Of a stretch of 64,000 bases of DNA, positions 17,878 to 25,527 are shown piece after piece. The stretch comes from Thermococcus sp. Lineage in GTDB: Archaea > Methanobacteriota_B > Thermococci > Thermococcales > Thermococcaceae. How positions within the stretch are numbered: the stretch's first letter is position 1; each line of letters opens with the position of its first letter. Made by a program: the position numbers and the translations under genes. The notes under the pieces were generated by a model, which saw only the letters and a program-made list of their open reading frames with translations, was not told the origin of the DNA and did not search any database. The stretch spans positions 1-64,000 of the forward strand of contig NZ_JALVUC010000011.1 in the NCBI RefSeq assembly GCF_027023865.1, given 5' to 3'.

Positions 17878-19593
17878 TCAGCGGTGGGCGAATACCGCCA
17901 CGACCTTCTCACTAACATCGTCAATCCTAACGAAACCAAAGCGCTCAAACTGCACTATGTCATCCACCTTCACCTTGGCGTCACTCTCAAGGAGACCCCT
18001 TCTCACAAGCAGCTCGTCCCCCTCGGGAACGAGAACTTCACAGGGCTTCCCTTCCGTGACCCAGTGAACCATCCTCCAGTGGTTCTTCTTGGCTGTTTCA
18101 TAGTCAACGCCCTGGAACCTTGCCCTGATGCCCTCCTCTTTCACCTCGAGGATTTCAACGTTGAAAAGGTCCTTCAGGCGGACAAAGTTGCCCGGCCCGA
18201 ACAGCCTTATGTCGTCCTTCGAGACGTAGACCGGATCGTTAGGCTTGAATCTGAGCTTTCTTGTCCCCCTCTCCGGATAATCGGGGTGAAGAGGTATCTC
18301 AGCTGTAAACTCCTTAGCCCCTTCTATGTACATCGGGACTGGGTCAGCGACGAAGAAGTAGCGGTTGGCTATCGGCTCGACTATGCGCCTGTTTATTGCC
18401 GCAAGGTTATCCCAGCTTATCGTTGTGTCACTCCTCTTGAGGCCGACCTCTATGATGAGCTCCCTAATTGCTTCCGGTCTTATTCCGCGCCTCTTCAAAG
18501 CGCGGATGGTTCCAAGCCTTGGATCATCCCAGCCGAGGTATTTGCCCTCCTCGATTCCCTTCCTCGTCTTGGACTTGCTGAGGATAACGCCCTCTATGCT
18601 GAGCCTGCCATGGTGGACCGTGACCGGGTACTCCCAGCCGAAATAGTCATAGAGGTAGCGCTGTCTCGTCTCGTTTTCAGCGTGCTCCTGCCCACGGAAG
18701 ATGTGGGTAACTCCTAATTCGTGATCGTCTATGGCTGAGGCGAAGTTGTATAATGGCCAGACGCGGTACTTGTTGCCAACGCGTGGATGGTTTGCGTTGT
18801 CAATTATCCTAAGTGCCGGCCAGTCCCTAACTGCTGGATTTGGGTGCTTGAGGTCGGTCTTTATCCTCACTACCGCTTCTCCTTCTCTATACTCGCCGTT
18901 CAGCATCTTCCTCCAGCGTTCGAGCTGAACTTCTGGCGGCTCGTCCCTGTGAGGGCAGGCGATTCCCTTATCGCGAAGCTCGCGAAACTTCTCAGGTGGA
19001 CATGTGCATACGTAGGCCTTGCCCCCCCGTATGAGCTTCTCGGCGTAGTCGTAGTAGAGTTCAATTCTGTCGCTCGCTATGTGAACCTCATCCACTTTAA
19101 AGCCGAGCCACTCCAAATCTTCCTTAATCCATTCGTAGAACCTCGGCTCCGGTCTCTTGACCTTAGGGTCGGTGTCGTCGAAGCGGAGGATGAACTTCCC
19201 GCCGTAGAGCCTCGCGTACTCGTGGCTCAGGATTGCAGCGCGGGCGTTCCCAAGGTGGAAGGCCCCATCAGGATTAGGTGCGAAGCGGGTGACAACTTTA
19301 CCCTTCTTAGCCTTTGGAAGCGGTTGGAGGCTCTTCTTCTCTTCCTTCTTCTCCTTCTTGGCCTCGAAGAACCCGGGATAAATCTCGCGGAGCTTGGCTC
19401 CCTGTTCCTCTAAGCTAAGGGAGTTCACCTTCTCAATGACATCGTTAACGAGGGGGATTATCTCCTTCGCCCTTGGCCTCAGCTCGGGGTTTTCGCCGAG
19501 AACCTTTCCGATGACGGCCTTTGGATTGGCCTTTCCCCGGTGAGTGTAAGCGTTAACCAGCGCGTACTTCCAGACCAGCGTCTCGACTTCCAT
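17878..19593 (-). CDS. gltX: Glutamyl-tRNA synthetase
   Basis: Class Ic aminoacyl-tRNA synthetase, 571 residues, of the archaeal/eukaryotic type with a beta-barrel anticodon domain in the C-terminal third. The HIGH-like signature is in FAPNPDGAFHLGNARA and the KMSKS-like signature in VILSKSKTRKG. A zinc-type cluster CTCPPEKFRELRDKGIACPH lies between them. About 100 residues precede the HIGH motif, with a Lys-rich stretch at about 78-85. It charges tRNA-Glu (and possibly tRNA-Gln for transamidation). The ATG at 19593 has GGTGG 4-6 nt upstream. Confidence 0.95.
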   Translation of the reverse strand: MEVETLVWKYALVNAYTHRGKANPKAVIGKVLGENPELRPRAKEIIPLVNDVIEKVNSLSLEEQGAKLREIYPGFFEAKKEKKEEKKSLQPLPKAKKGKVVTRFAPNPDGAFHLGNARAAILSHEYARLYGGKFILRFDDTDPKVKRPEPRFYEWIKEDLEWLGFKVDEVHIASDRIELYYDYAEKLIRGGKAYVCTCPPEKFRELRDKGIACPHRDEPPEVQLERWRKMLNGEYREGEAVVRIKTDLKHPNPAVRDWPALRIIDNANHPRVGNKYRVWPLYNFASAIDDHELGVTHIFRGQEHAENETRQRYLYDYFGWEYPVTVHHGRLSIEGVILSKSKTRKGIEEGKYLGWDDPRLGTIRALKRRGIRPEAIRELIIEVGLKRSDTTISWDNLAAINRRIVEPIANRYFFVADPVPMYIEGAKEFTAEIPLHPDYPERGTRKLRFKPNDPVYVSKDDIRLFGPGNFVRLKDLFNVEILEVKEEGIRARFQGVDYETAKKNHWRMVHWVTEGKPCEVLVPEGDELLVRRGLLESDAKVKVDDIVQFERFGFVRIDDVSEKVVAVFAHR

Positions 19594-19649
19594 CTTCCAC
19601 CACCTGGAAAAGAAGGGATGGGAGAGTTATAAAGGTTAGTCCTCCAACG

Positions 19650-19787
19650 TTTCTAGGTCTTCCGGTTCTTCTTCCAACTCATAACCTCGTGGAACATCGG
19701 GCGATGCCGGTTCCTCTGAAAGCGAGGGCCAGATATTGTGAAGTCCACCACCGCGAGGAGAATGCCTCACATTTTTCTTCCCGAAAG
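19650..19787 (+). pseudogene. Relic of the 3' end of a tnpB gene (IS200/IS605 type)
   Basis: The 310 bp between gltX and dnaG hold no intact gene. A plus-strand frame reads VEHRAMPVPLKARARYCEVH, which has the look of the low-complexity tail found after the zinc finger in TnpB proteins. It runs into the hairpin annotated next, the usual position at the right end of these elements. The catalytic part of TnpB and any tnpA are absent, so only about 150-180 bp of the right end remain. Recognition rests on the tail-plus-hairpin pattern, not on a search. Confidence 0.5.
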
Positions 19788-19816
19788 CCTCGCCCTTCAG
19801 GGCGGGGAGGAAGTCA
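19788..19816 (+). ncRNA. Omega-RNA-like right-end hairpin of an IS605 relic
   Basis: CCTCGCCC-TTCA-GGGCGGGG forms an 8-bp stem (one G-U pair) with a 4-nt loop, followed by AGGAAGTCAGC. Hairpin plus GGAGGAAGTCAG is a common ending of archaeal IS200/IS605 (IS1341-type) elements, where the TnpB guide RNA scaffold ends and the guide begins. If transcribed, the guide would be the sequence from about 19817. Expression is unknown. Confidence 0.5.
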
Positions 19817-19903
19817 GCCAAGCTCCACCCTGATTCACCAGCAGGAATTACTCCATCCGGTTGAAACGTTCTAATCAAAAGAATTATGAAGTGAAAAAAG
19901 GAG

Positions 19904-21247
19904 TCACTCCGCAAAGGTGACTATCTTGAGGTTCACAGGCCGTCTAACGACGTTGTACTTCCTTGCACCGATGAGGTGCTTAACTCCGGTCTCGCTGACG
20001 GTGTCTATGAGCCTTTGAGTTATGACGCCGTTGAACACCACCGTATAAACATCCTTGCGCTCCTTTAGATGGTTGGTGAGTTCTCTGACGGGAATTTCAG
20101 CTATGACGTTACGGTTCTCGTCGAGGAGTATGGCAGTTGACTCCTTGCCGTTCTTGACTTTTTCTATGAACATCTTAAACTCGTCAAGCTCGCTCTTCCT
20201 GGACTTCTGGATGGGCCTGATTATGCGCTCCTCCTTCTTTGGCCCCCCTCTTTCGGCTCTCTCGGGTCTGCGCTCCTCAACTACCTTTTGGGCCTGCGGT
20301 GCCTGCTGGGAGGGGGCGGCGACCACAATGGGGGGCACTTTTTTCTCCCTCTCATCCATCTCCTTCTCGCGCTCTTTCTCCCTTATGACATCGTAGAAGT
20401 TCCTGCCCTTGTAGAATATCTCCGTGATGACCTGTTCTGCCGGGACCTTGCTCCTCAGGGCCTTGACCATCTCCTTCTTCGTAAGCTCTTCCACCTCTTT
20501 GCCCTCTGGAGCGCGGGCCACGTAGTCAACGTCTGCGACCTGGAGAAGTTCCTTGAGGATAAGCTCACCGCCACGGTCGCCGTCGGTGAAAGTCGTTACT
20601 ATGCGTTCCCTACTGAGCTTAATTATGGTTTCGGGAATCGAGGTTCCCTCAACCGCTATGGCGTTCTTTATGCCGTGCTTGAGCAGGTTTAGAACGTCGG
20701 CCCTGCCCTCAACGACTATGATCGAGTCGGAGAACGGAACGTGTGGTCCGGCTGGAAGCTTCTCCGGGCCATACTCTATGAGTTCCTTCGCTCGGACAGC
20801 CTTTTTGACCTCTTCAGTAAGCTCCTGAGTCTCCGGTATCCCCTGGTCCATGAGACCCTCGAGTATCTCCTTGGCCCTCTCTATTATGTACTTCCTCTTG
20901 GTTGCCCTGACGTCCTCAATGCGGAGAACCTTTATCTGGGCCTCAGCAGGCCCAACGCGGTCTATCGTCTCCAGAGCGGCCGCGAGGATTGCCGTCTCAA
21001 CCCTGTCAAGGCTTGAAGGAACGGTTATCGTTCCATAGGTCTTTCCTGCCTTGGTGTGAACCTCAACCCTTATCCTTCCGATCCTCCCGGTCTTCTGGAG
21101 TTCCCTTAGGTCAAGGTCGTCCCCGAGGAGTCCCTCGGTCTGACCGAATATTGCACCGACGACATCGGGCCTTTCGACTATTCCGTTTGCCTCAAATTCA
21201 GCGTACACAACATACTTTGTGGTTCCGAACTCATCCTTGGCTGACAT
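19904..21247 (-). CDS. dnaG: Archaeal DnaG-type primase/exosome subunit
   Basis: A 447-residue archaeal DnaG, a Toprim protein that in archaea is part of the RNA exosome and can have primase-like activity. The Toprim core shows IIVVEGRADVLNLLKHG (Glu) and TTFTDGDRGG (DxD). A basic, Pro/Arg/Glu-rich linker (residues about 285-335) precedes the C-terminal domain. Translation is taken from the ATG at 21247 with AAGGTGGT upstream; an in-frame extension to 21388 overlaps the Toprim gene and lacks similarity. It lies 22 bp after the small Toprim gene and is probably cotranscribed with it. Confidence 0.92.
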   Translation of the reverse strand: MSAKDEFGTTKYVVYAEFEANGIVERPDVVGAIFGQTEGLLGDDLDLRELQKTGRIGRIRVEVHTKAGKTYGTITVPSSLDRVETAILAAALETIDRVGPAEAQIKVLRIEDVRATKRKYIIERAKEILEGLMDQGIPETQELTEEVKKAVRAKELIEYGPEKLPAGPHVPFSDSIIVVEGRADVLNLLKHGIKNAIAVEGTSIPETIIKLSRERIVTTFTDGDRGGELILKELLQVADVDYVARAPEGKEVEELTKKEMVKALRSKVPAEQVITEIFYKGRNFYDVIREKEREKEMDEREKKVPPIVVAAPSQQAPQAQKVVEERRPERAERGGPKKEERIIRPIQKSRKSELDEFKMFIEKVKNGKESTAILLDENRNVIAEIPVRELTNHLKERKDVYTVVFNGVITQRLIDTVSETGVKHLIGARKYNVVRRPVNLKIVTFAE

Positions 21248-21269
21248 GTTACCACCTTCTCTTTTCTTT

Positions 21270-21719
21270 TCAAACTTCTGCTTTTCGGACAAAATCTGGT
21301 GTATCACAGTCTTCTTCCTCTTCATCGAATCCCCTCCGAAGGGGGCCAGAAACGGAGACCTTGAGGTAAAGACCGTAGAGGTCCTCAACCCCTTTCACGT
21401 CCTTCTTGACCAGCTTCTTTAATTCCCTGCGCGTCTCTGCATCAACCCTGCAGGGGTAACCTTCGAGATAGCGAAGGAGCTTCCCCGCAAGTTCGTCGCC
21501 CTTCCTGTCAAAGTCGGTAAGTATCATGACTTCCCTATACGATGATGCGGTGAGCGCAATTTCGGTTAAAGGCAGGCGTGAGAGCCTTATTATCCCCGCC
21601 CTGACCCCCAGATTCCTCAGAGCCACCTCGTCTCGCCGACCCTCCACGATGAGGGCACCTTCAAACTCTCGCAGTTTGCATATAATCTCCAGGAATCTTT
21701 TATAGTTTTCGGCGTACAT
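21270..21719 (-). CDS. Small Toprim domain protein (UPF0292 family)
   Basis: A 149-residue stand-alone Toprim protein. GALIVEGRRDEVALRNLG supplies the conserved Glu and VMILTDFDRKGDELA supplies the DxD metal motif. Such proteins are placed near dnaG in Thermococcales and are thought to act on nucleic acids, but the reaction is not known. The C-terminal acid-rich tail is short. A TATA-like ACTTATAACC at about 21748-21758 on the minus strand lies 25-30 nt before the ATG, with no strong ribosome site, so the mRNA is probably leaderless. It is directly upstream of dnaG. Confidence 0.82.
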   Translation of the reverse strand: MYAENYKRFLEIICKLREFEGALIVEGRRDEVALRNLGVRAGIIRLSRLPLTEIALTASSYREVMILTDFDRKGDELAGKLLRYLEGYPCRVDAETRRELKKLVKKDVKGVEDLYGLYLKVSVSGPLRRGFDEEEEDCDTPDFVRKAEV

Positions 21720-21771
21720 GACGCCCCGCAGGGGTAAACGCGTTAGGGGTTATAAGTTTAATGGCATCCCA

Positions 21772-21969
21772 TCAAAGTTTATACCTAAAGCCAAAGATGG
21801 GCCAGCTGAGGTAGTCGGTCTTCCTTCTATAGAGCAGCGCTATTAGTGCCCCGAGGAACGGTAAGTAGAGTAGCACTGCCGATTCCCAGCCTCTTACGTT
21901 CGTCTCGACACCTATCAGTATCGTCACAGTAAAGCCGACTAGAAAGATGGTGAAGACGTAGAATATCAT
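21772..21969 (-). CDS. Tiny membrane protein, second of an overlapping pair
   Basis: A 65-residue protein with two hydrophobic segments and the C-terminal stretch RRKTDYLSWPIFGFRYKL. Its ATG at 21969 overlaps the TGA of the upstream 47-residue gene as ATGA, with AGAGGGCAGGG just before it, which points to translational coupling. A longer reading of the same frame to 22119 is possible but would bypass the better ribosome site. The alternative is that both were one protein before a frameshift. Unknown function. Confidence 0.6.
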   Translation of the reverse strand: MIFYVFTIFLVGFTVTILIGVETNVRGWESAVLLYLPFLGALIALLYRRKTDYLSWPIFGFRYKL

Positions 21970-22109
21970 CCCTGCCCTCTTTGGGTTGATACGGCGAGCA
22001 GGATTATCGTCGAAAATATGGCGGAGGAGATAAGACCAAATCCCCATGCGAGGTACGAGAATGCCAGGAAAATCCCGACCGAAACTATGGGGAGGAGCCA
22101 CCTTGCCAT
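21966..22109 (-). CDS. Tiny membrane protein (47 residues), first of an overlapping pair
   Basis: Starts MARWLLPIVSVG and is almost entirely hydrophobic with two probable helices, ending VSTQRGQG. GGTGGGGG sits 2-3 nt before the ATG at 22109, a strong ribosome site for this genome. The stop overlaps the next start (ATGA). It has no recognised family. Gene pairs of this kind may form a hetero-oligomeric membrane unit; a single-base frameshift in a former 110-residue protein would look the same. Confidence 0.55.
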   Translation of the reverse strand: MARWLLPIVSVGIFLAFSYLAWGFGLISSAIFSTIILLAVSTQRGQG

Positions 22110-22155
22110 GTGCCCCCACCGGATGGATTTTTGAAAAAGTGCGTAAAAAAATTAC

Positions 22156-23430
22156 TCAACAAACGTTTCTCATAGGGATAGTGTGGCTCATTGGCTCCTC
22201 GTAGAACTCCTCCATCAACCTGCGGAGCTTTTTTGAGAGTTCTATTTGAACCCCCCATGAACCCTCGATTTTGCCCTCTGCCGCCATCCTACCCAAGAAC
22301 TTCTTCATTCTGTCACTGAGCGGTGAGGGCTTACAGCGCGACCAGGGGGTTCCCGGCAGGGGCATGAAGTAGTGGGCCCTGACTTTGCCCCCTTTGTTCA
22401 TAATCCACTTCATCAGCTCGATGCTCTCTCTCTGGCTCTCCTCAGTCTCATTTGGTAGACCCACGATGAAGTCAACCACCGGCTCGAAGTCGTACTCCAG
22501 CATGTACTCAATGGCCCTCTGCACGTGTTCCACCTTGTGAAGGCGGTGCATTGCCCTGAGCATCGCGTTGTCCCCGCTCTGCGCGCCTATGGCCAACCTT
22601 CTGTTGTCCGCGTAGTCGATGAGGAGCTCCAGTGTCTCAGGTAGGACGAACTCTGGCCTTACTTCACTCGGAAAGGTACCATAAAAAAGCCTCCTGCCCT
22701 CTTTCCTCAGCGGCTGAAGTGCCTTAAGAAGAGCTTCAAGCTTGTCCAGCTTCAGTATCGCCCCGGGACTTCCATATGCAAAGGCGTTCGGCGTTATGTA
22801 TCGCATGTCCTTCATCCTTTTAGAGTACTTCACGATCTGGTCAATCGGCCTGTGCCTCATTCTGAACCCCTTAATGTACGGCGTCTGACAGTAGTAGCAG
22901 CCGAAGGGACAGCCACGGGTAATCTCTATTGGGGAGATCAGGTGGGCGCTTTCAGGATAGGGTGGAAAGCGCCAGAAGTCCTCCACTTTAGCAAAGCCCG
23001 TAAAAACGAACTCTCCGTTGAGATAGAATGCTAGACCGTTGATACCGAGAAGGTCTTTGGTGATTTTATAGTCGGTTCCCTTAAGCGTTCTGAGGAGTTG
23101 ATGGAGAACCTCCTCGCCCTCACCGATGACGGCTATATCAAAGCCGAGCTGGTTGAGGGTGTATTTGGGCATCGCTATCGCATGGTAGCCACCGGCAACA
23201 AGAAGTGCTCCCCTCTCTCTGAGGAGTGTAACCTCCCTTGGGAGGTCGCCCCATATCTCCTCGGTGAAGAAGGAGTAGAGGACGGCCCTGGGTTTTGCTT
23301 GTAGGATCTCTTTGAAGTCCTTCGTTATGAGAAGCTCGCTCAAATCGAACCCCTGACTCTCCAGAGCACCGAGAAGGTGAACGAAGGCGTTGTGGTTCCT
23401 CTTTGTCATTCTGACAGCTATCTCTGGCAT
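22156..23430 (-). CDS. B12-binding domain/radical SAM protein
   Basis: A 424-residue enzyme with an N-terminal cobalamin-binding-like domain (LLVAGGYHAIAMPKYTL and FDIAVIGEGEEVLHQLL) and a radical SAM core. The cluster motif is RGCPFGCYYCQTPYIKG, CxxxCxxC, near residue 173. It resembles the archaeal MJ_1487-type family (TIGR04013-like), whose reaction is unknown. The minus-strand TATA GGTTTTAAATTCC at about 23447-23459 lies 17-29 nt before the ATG and there is no clear ribosome site, which suggests a leaderless message. Confidence 0.85.
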   Translation of the reverse strand: MPEIAVRMTKRNHNAFVHLLGALESQGFDLSELLITKDFKEILQAKPRAVLYSFFTEEIWGDLPREVTLLRERGALLVAGGYHAIAMPKYTLNQLGFDIAVIGEGEEVLHQLLRTLKGTDYKITKDLLGINGLAFYLNGEFVFTGFAKVEDFWRFPPYPESAHLISPIEITRGCPFGCYYCQTPYIKGFRMRHRPIDQIVKYSKRMKDMRYITPNAFAYGSPGAILKLDKLEALLKALQPLRKEGRRLFYGTFPSEVRPEFVLPETLELLIDYADNRRLAIGAQSGDNAMLRAMHRLHKVEHVQRAIEYMLEYDFEPVVDFIVGLPNETEESQRESIELMKWIMNKGGKVRAHYFMPLPGTPWSRCKPSPLSDRMKKFLGRMAAEGKIEGSWGVQIELSKKLRRLMEEFYEEPMSHTIPMRNVC

Positions 23431-23502
23431 GACTGAAGGATCGGGGAGGGAATTTAAAACCGTAACGGAACAAAAACGGGAAGTGAAAAGCCAAGAAGGC
23501 CC

Positions 23503-23706
23503 TCAGGCCTTGATGGCGAGTTTTATGTCCTCGGCCTTGACGGTCTTCCTGCCAGCGTGGTGGGCAAGGTCGACCGCCTTCTTGGAGATCTCAAGGGCCT
23601 TGTCCTCAAGGTGCTCGGCGAGGAGCTTGGCGGCGTCCTCACTAACGCGGGCGGCACCGGCCTTCCTTATAAGCCTGTCAATCGGGGCAATCGGCAACTC
23701 AGCCAT
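23503..23706 (-). CDS. Archaeal histone
   Basis: A 67-residue HMfB-type histone. It wraps DNA as dimers that stack into longer polymers. The chain begins [20 protein letters not shown] and ends [16 protein letters not shown]-like ([18 protein letters not shown]), with the RKT triad of loop 2 and all residues of the minimal histone fold; no N- or C-terminal tail. GTTTAGGAGGTTGG precedes the ATG. A strong minus-strand TATA lies about 60-75 nt upstream. Confidence 0.97.
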   Translation of the reverse strand: MAELPIAPIDRLIRKAGAARVSEDAAKLLAEHLEDKALEISKKAVDLAHHAGRKTVKAEDIKLAIKA

Positions 23707-23764
23707 TTTCCCAACCTCCTAAACGTTGTTTTGCAGGTATCTGCGTTCTATTTTAAGAGTAAAG

Positions 23765-23780
23765 GTCTATATAAACTTTT
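23765..23780 (-). promoter_or_regulatory. Strong TATA box of the histone gene
   Basis: On the minus strand AAGTTTATATAGACC, a near-ideal Thermococcales TATA, lies about 60 nt upstream of the histone ATG. High expression would be expected for a chromatin protein. Confidence 0.7.
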
Positions 23781-23850
23781 CGGAAAAGAGGGCTTCTCGA
23801 CCCTATAATCCACCTTTTTTGAATGGGCCTCCGAGAAATTGAGCAACCTT

Positions 23851-24011
23851 GACCTCTGCCCTTTGGGATTCCCCATGCTCCCCTTTGTGGGATGATACAA
23901 AAACCATCATTTGTCCTTATCCCCTCTGGTTCTCAGTTCTCCAGCCGTTGTTTGTGGTTCCGTAGAAGATGCAGGTGGGTAAAGCAGTATATTAAGAGCG
24001 TTTTGTAATCA
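23851..24011 (-). pseudogene. Second relic of a tnpB 3' end, upstream of RuBisCO
   Basis: The 390-bp gap between the histone and RuBisCO genes carries a minus-strand frame (24008-23907) reading QNALNILLYPPASSTEPQTT then AGELRTRGDKDK. Asn-Ala-x-Asn-Ile-Leu resembles the last part of the TnpB zinc-finger motif (DRDxNAAxNIL). Past the stop, at 23876-23851, GGGGAATCCC and AAAGGGC-AGAGGTCA recall the hairpin and terminal GAGGTCA of IS605 right ends. The rest of the transposon is gone. Identification is by pattern only. Confidence 0.45.
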
Positions 24012-24019
24012 GTTCTGAC

Positions 24020-24038
24020 CATAAATGTCATATTTATG
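24020..24038. promoter_or_regulatory. Inverted repeat directly upstream of the RuBisCO TATA
   Basis: CATAAAT-GTCAT-ATTTATG is a perfect 7-bp inverted repeat whose right arm ends about 10 bp before the TATA box. A site there would suit an activator. No known regulator was matched. Confidence 0.45.
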
Positions 24039-24048
24039 AACCGCAGGG

Positions 24049-24057
24049 TTTTTATAC
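24049..24057 (+). promoter_or_regulatory. TATA box of the RuBisCO gene
   Basis: TTTTTATAC, preceded by GCAGGG, lies about 40 nt before the ATG at 24097 and would start transcription near 24078-24083, just before the GGAGGTGA ribosome site. Confidence 0.65.
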
Positions 24058-24096
24058 GGGTTGTCCCAACCTGAGGGTTACCAGGGAGGTGAAAGC

Positions 24097-25431
24097 ATGG
24101 TGGAGAAGTTTGATGAGATATATGACTACTACATTGACAAGGGTTATGAGCCCAATCTAAAGAGGGATGTCGTGGCGGTTTTCCGTGTTACCCCTACCAA
24201 AGGCTACACGATTGAACAGACGGCCGGTGCCGTCGCCGCAGAAAGCTCGACCGGAACCTGGACGACCCTTTACCCATGGTACGAGAAGGAAAGATGGGAG
24301 GACATGTCGGCCAAGGCCTACGAGTTCACGGACATGGGCGATGGAAGCTGGGTAGTTAAAATAGCTTACCCTGAACATATCTTTGAGGAGGGTAACATGC
24401 CAGGTTTCCTTGCGAGCGTTGCTGGCAACGTTTTTGGAATGAAGCGCGTTGAGTGGCTCCGCCTCGAGGACCTTTACCTCCCCGAGAGGTTCCTCCGCAA
24501 CTACCCCGGACCGAACTTTGGTATCAAGGGCGTCAGGAAGAAGCTTGAAATATATGACCGGCCGCTCTACGGTGTCGTTCCGAAGCCGAAAGTTGGCTAC
24601 TCCCCAGAGGAACTTTACAAGCTTGCCTTTGACCTCTACACCGGCGGAGCAGACTATGTCAAGGACGATGAGAACCTCACCAGTCCATGGTACAACCGCT
24701 TTGAGAAGAGGGTCGAGGTCATCACCAAGGCGATGGAGAAGGCCGAGAACGAGACCGGCGAGAAGAAGACTTGGTTCGCCAACATAACTGCCCCAATACT
24801 CGAGATGGAGCAGAGGCTTGAGCTCCTTGCCGACTACGGTGTTCCCCACGCGATGATCGATGTGGTAGTCCTCGGGTGGGGCGTTCTTGACTACATCCGG
24901 GAGCTGGCAGAGGACTACGGTATAGCGCTCCACGCCCACAGGGCCATGCACACCGCCTTTGCCCGCTACAAGTACCACGGTATCTCGATGTTTGTCCTGG
25001 CCAAGCTCTACCGTGTCATCGGTGTTGACCAGCTCCACGTCGGAACCGCTGGCGCCGGTAAGATGGAGGGTGAGAAGTGGGAGGTTGTACAGTACAAGAG
25101 GATAATCACCGAGGACCACTACGTTCCTGACGAGAACGACGTATTCCACATGGAGCAGAAGTTCTACCACATAAAGCCCGTCTTCCCGACCAGCTCCGGT
25201 GGCCTGCACCCAGGCAACATCCAGCCGGTTATAGATGCCTTAGGAAAGGATATCGTCCTTCAACTCGGTGGCGGAACCATGGGTCACCCTAACGGACCTA
25301 AGGCTGGGGCTATGGCGGTCAGGCAGGCCATAGATGCCATTGTGCAGGGGATCTCACTTGATGAATACGCCAAGACCCATAAGGAACTCGCTAGAGCCTT
25401 AGAGAAATGGGGACATGTCACCCCCGTCTGA
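24097..25431 (+). CDS. rbcL: Type III ribulose-1,5-bisphosphate carboxylase
   Basis: Carboxylates ribulose 1,5-bisphosphate in the archaeal AMP (nucleoside) degradation pathway, not in a Calvin cycle. The 444-residue length equals that known for the Thermococcus enzyme. The activation lysine region GGADYVKDDENLTS, the HAHRAMHTAF segment, TSSGGLHPGNIQPV and QLGGGTMGHPNGPKAGA are conserved large-subunit motifs. GGAGGTGA 5 nt upstream fixes the ATG at 24097. The partner enzymes of the pathway (AMP phosphorylase, ribose-1,5-bisphosphate isomerase) are not in this window. Confidence 0.97.
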   Translation: MVEKFDEIYDYYIDKGYEPNLKRDVVAVFRVTPTKGYTIEQTAGAVAAESSTGTWTTLYPWYEKERWEDMSAKAYEFTDMGDGSWVVKIAYPEHIFEEGNMPGFLASVAGNVFGMKRVEWLRLEDLYLPERFLRNYPGPNFGIKGVRKKLEIYDRPLYGVVPKPKVGYSPEELYKLAFDLYTGGADYVKDDENLTSPWYNRFEKRVEVITKAMEKAENETGEKKTWFANITAPILEMEQRLELLADYGVPHAMIDVVVLGWGVLDYIRELAEDYGIALHAHRAMHTAFARYKYHGISMFVLAKLYRVIGVDQLHVGTAGAGKMEGEKWEVVQYKRIITEDHYVPDENDVFHMEQKFYHIKPVFPTSSGGLHPGNIQPVIDALGKDIVLQLGGGTMGHPNGPKAGAMAVRQAIDAIVQGISLDEYAKTHKELARALEKWGHVTPV

Positions 25432-25434
25432 GGC

Positions 25435-25456
25435 TCTGACGGTTTTTTCATTTCAT
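25435..25456 (+). terminator. Likely terminator after RuBisCO
   Basis: CTCTGACGGTTTTTTCATTTC follows the stop at once. A run of six T on the coding strand is the typical archaeal termination signal. Confidence 0.5.
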
Positions 25457-25527
25457 CTTCGTCTTGTGTTCAACTTCTCTTCCGTAGGTGATTTTAATCC
25501 AAATTCATTTCTTAAAGCGGTGATTCA

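Noticed and set aside
19636-19914. Minus-strand 92-codon frame between gltX and dnaG
   Set aside because: No ribosome site or family; it is antisense to the TnpB-like tail and hairpin, which explain the sequence better.
20055-20828. Several plus-strand frames opposite dnaG
   Set aside because: All lie within dnaG and have Ser/Leu-rich shadow composition with no motifs.
23890-23915. C/D box sRNA upstream of RuBisCO on the minus strand
   Set aside because: One ATGATGG is present, but boxes D', C' and D are not in workable order or spacing.
24157-25209. Long antisense reading frame (350 codons) opposite RuBisCO
   Set aside because: It mirrors the codon pattern of a strongly coding gene, has no ribosome site or recognisable domain, and overlaps rbcL fully.
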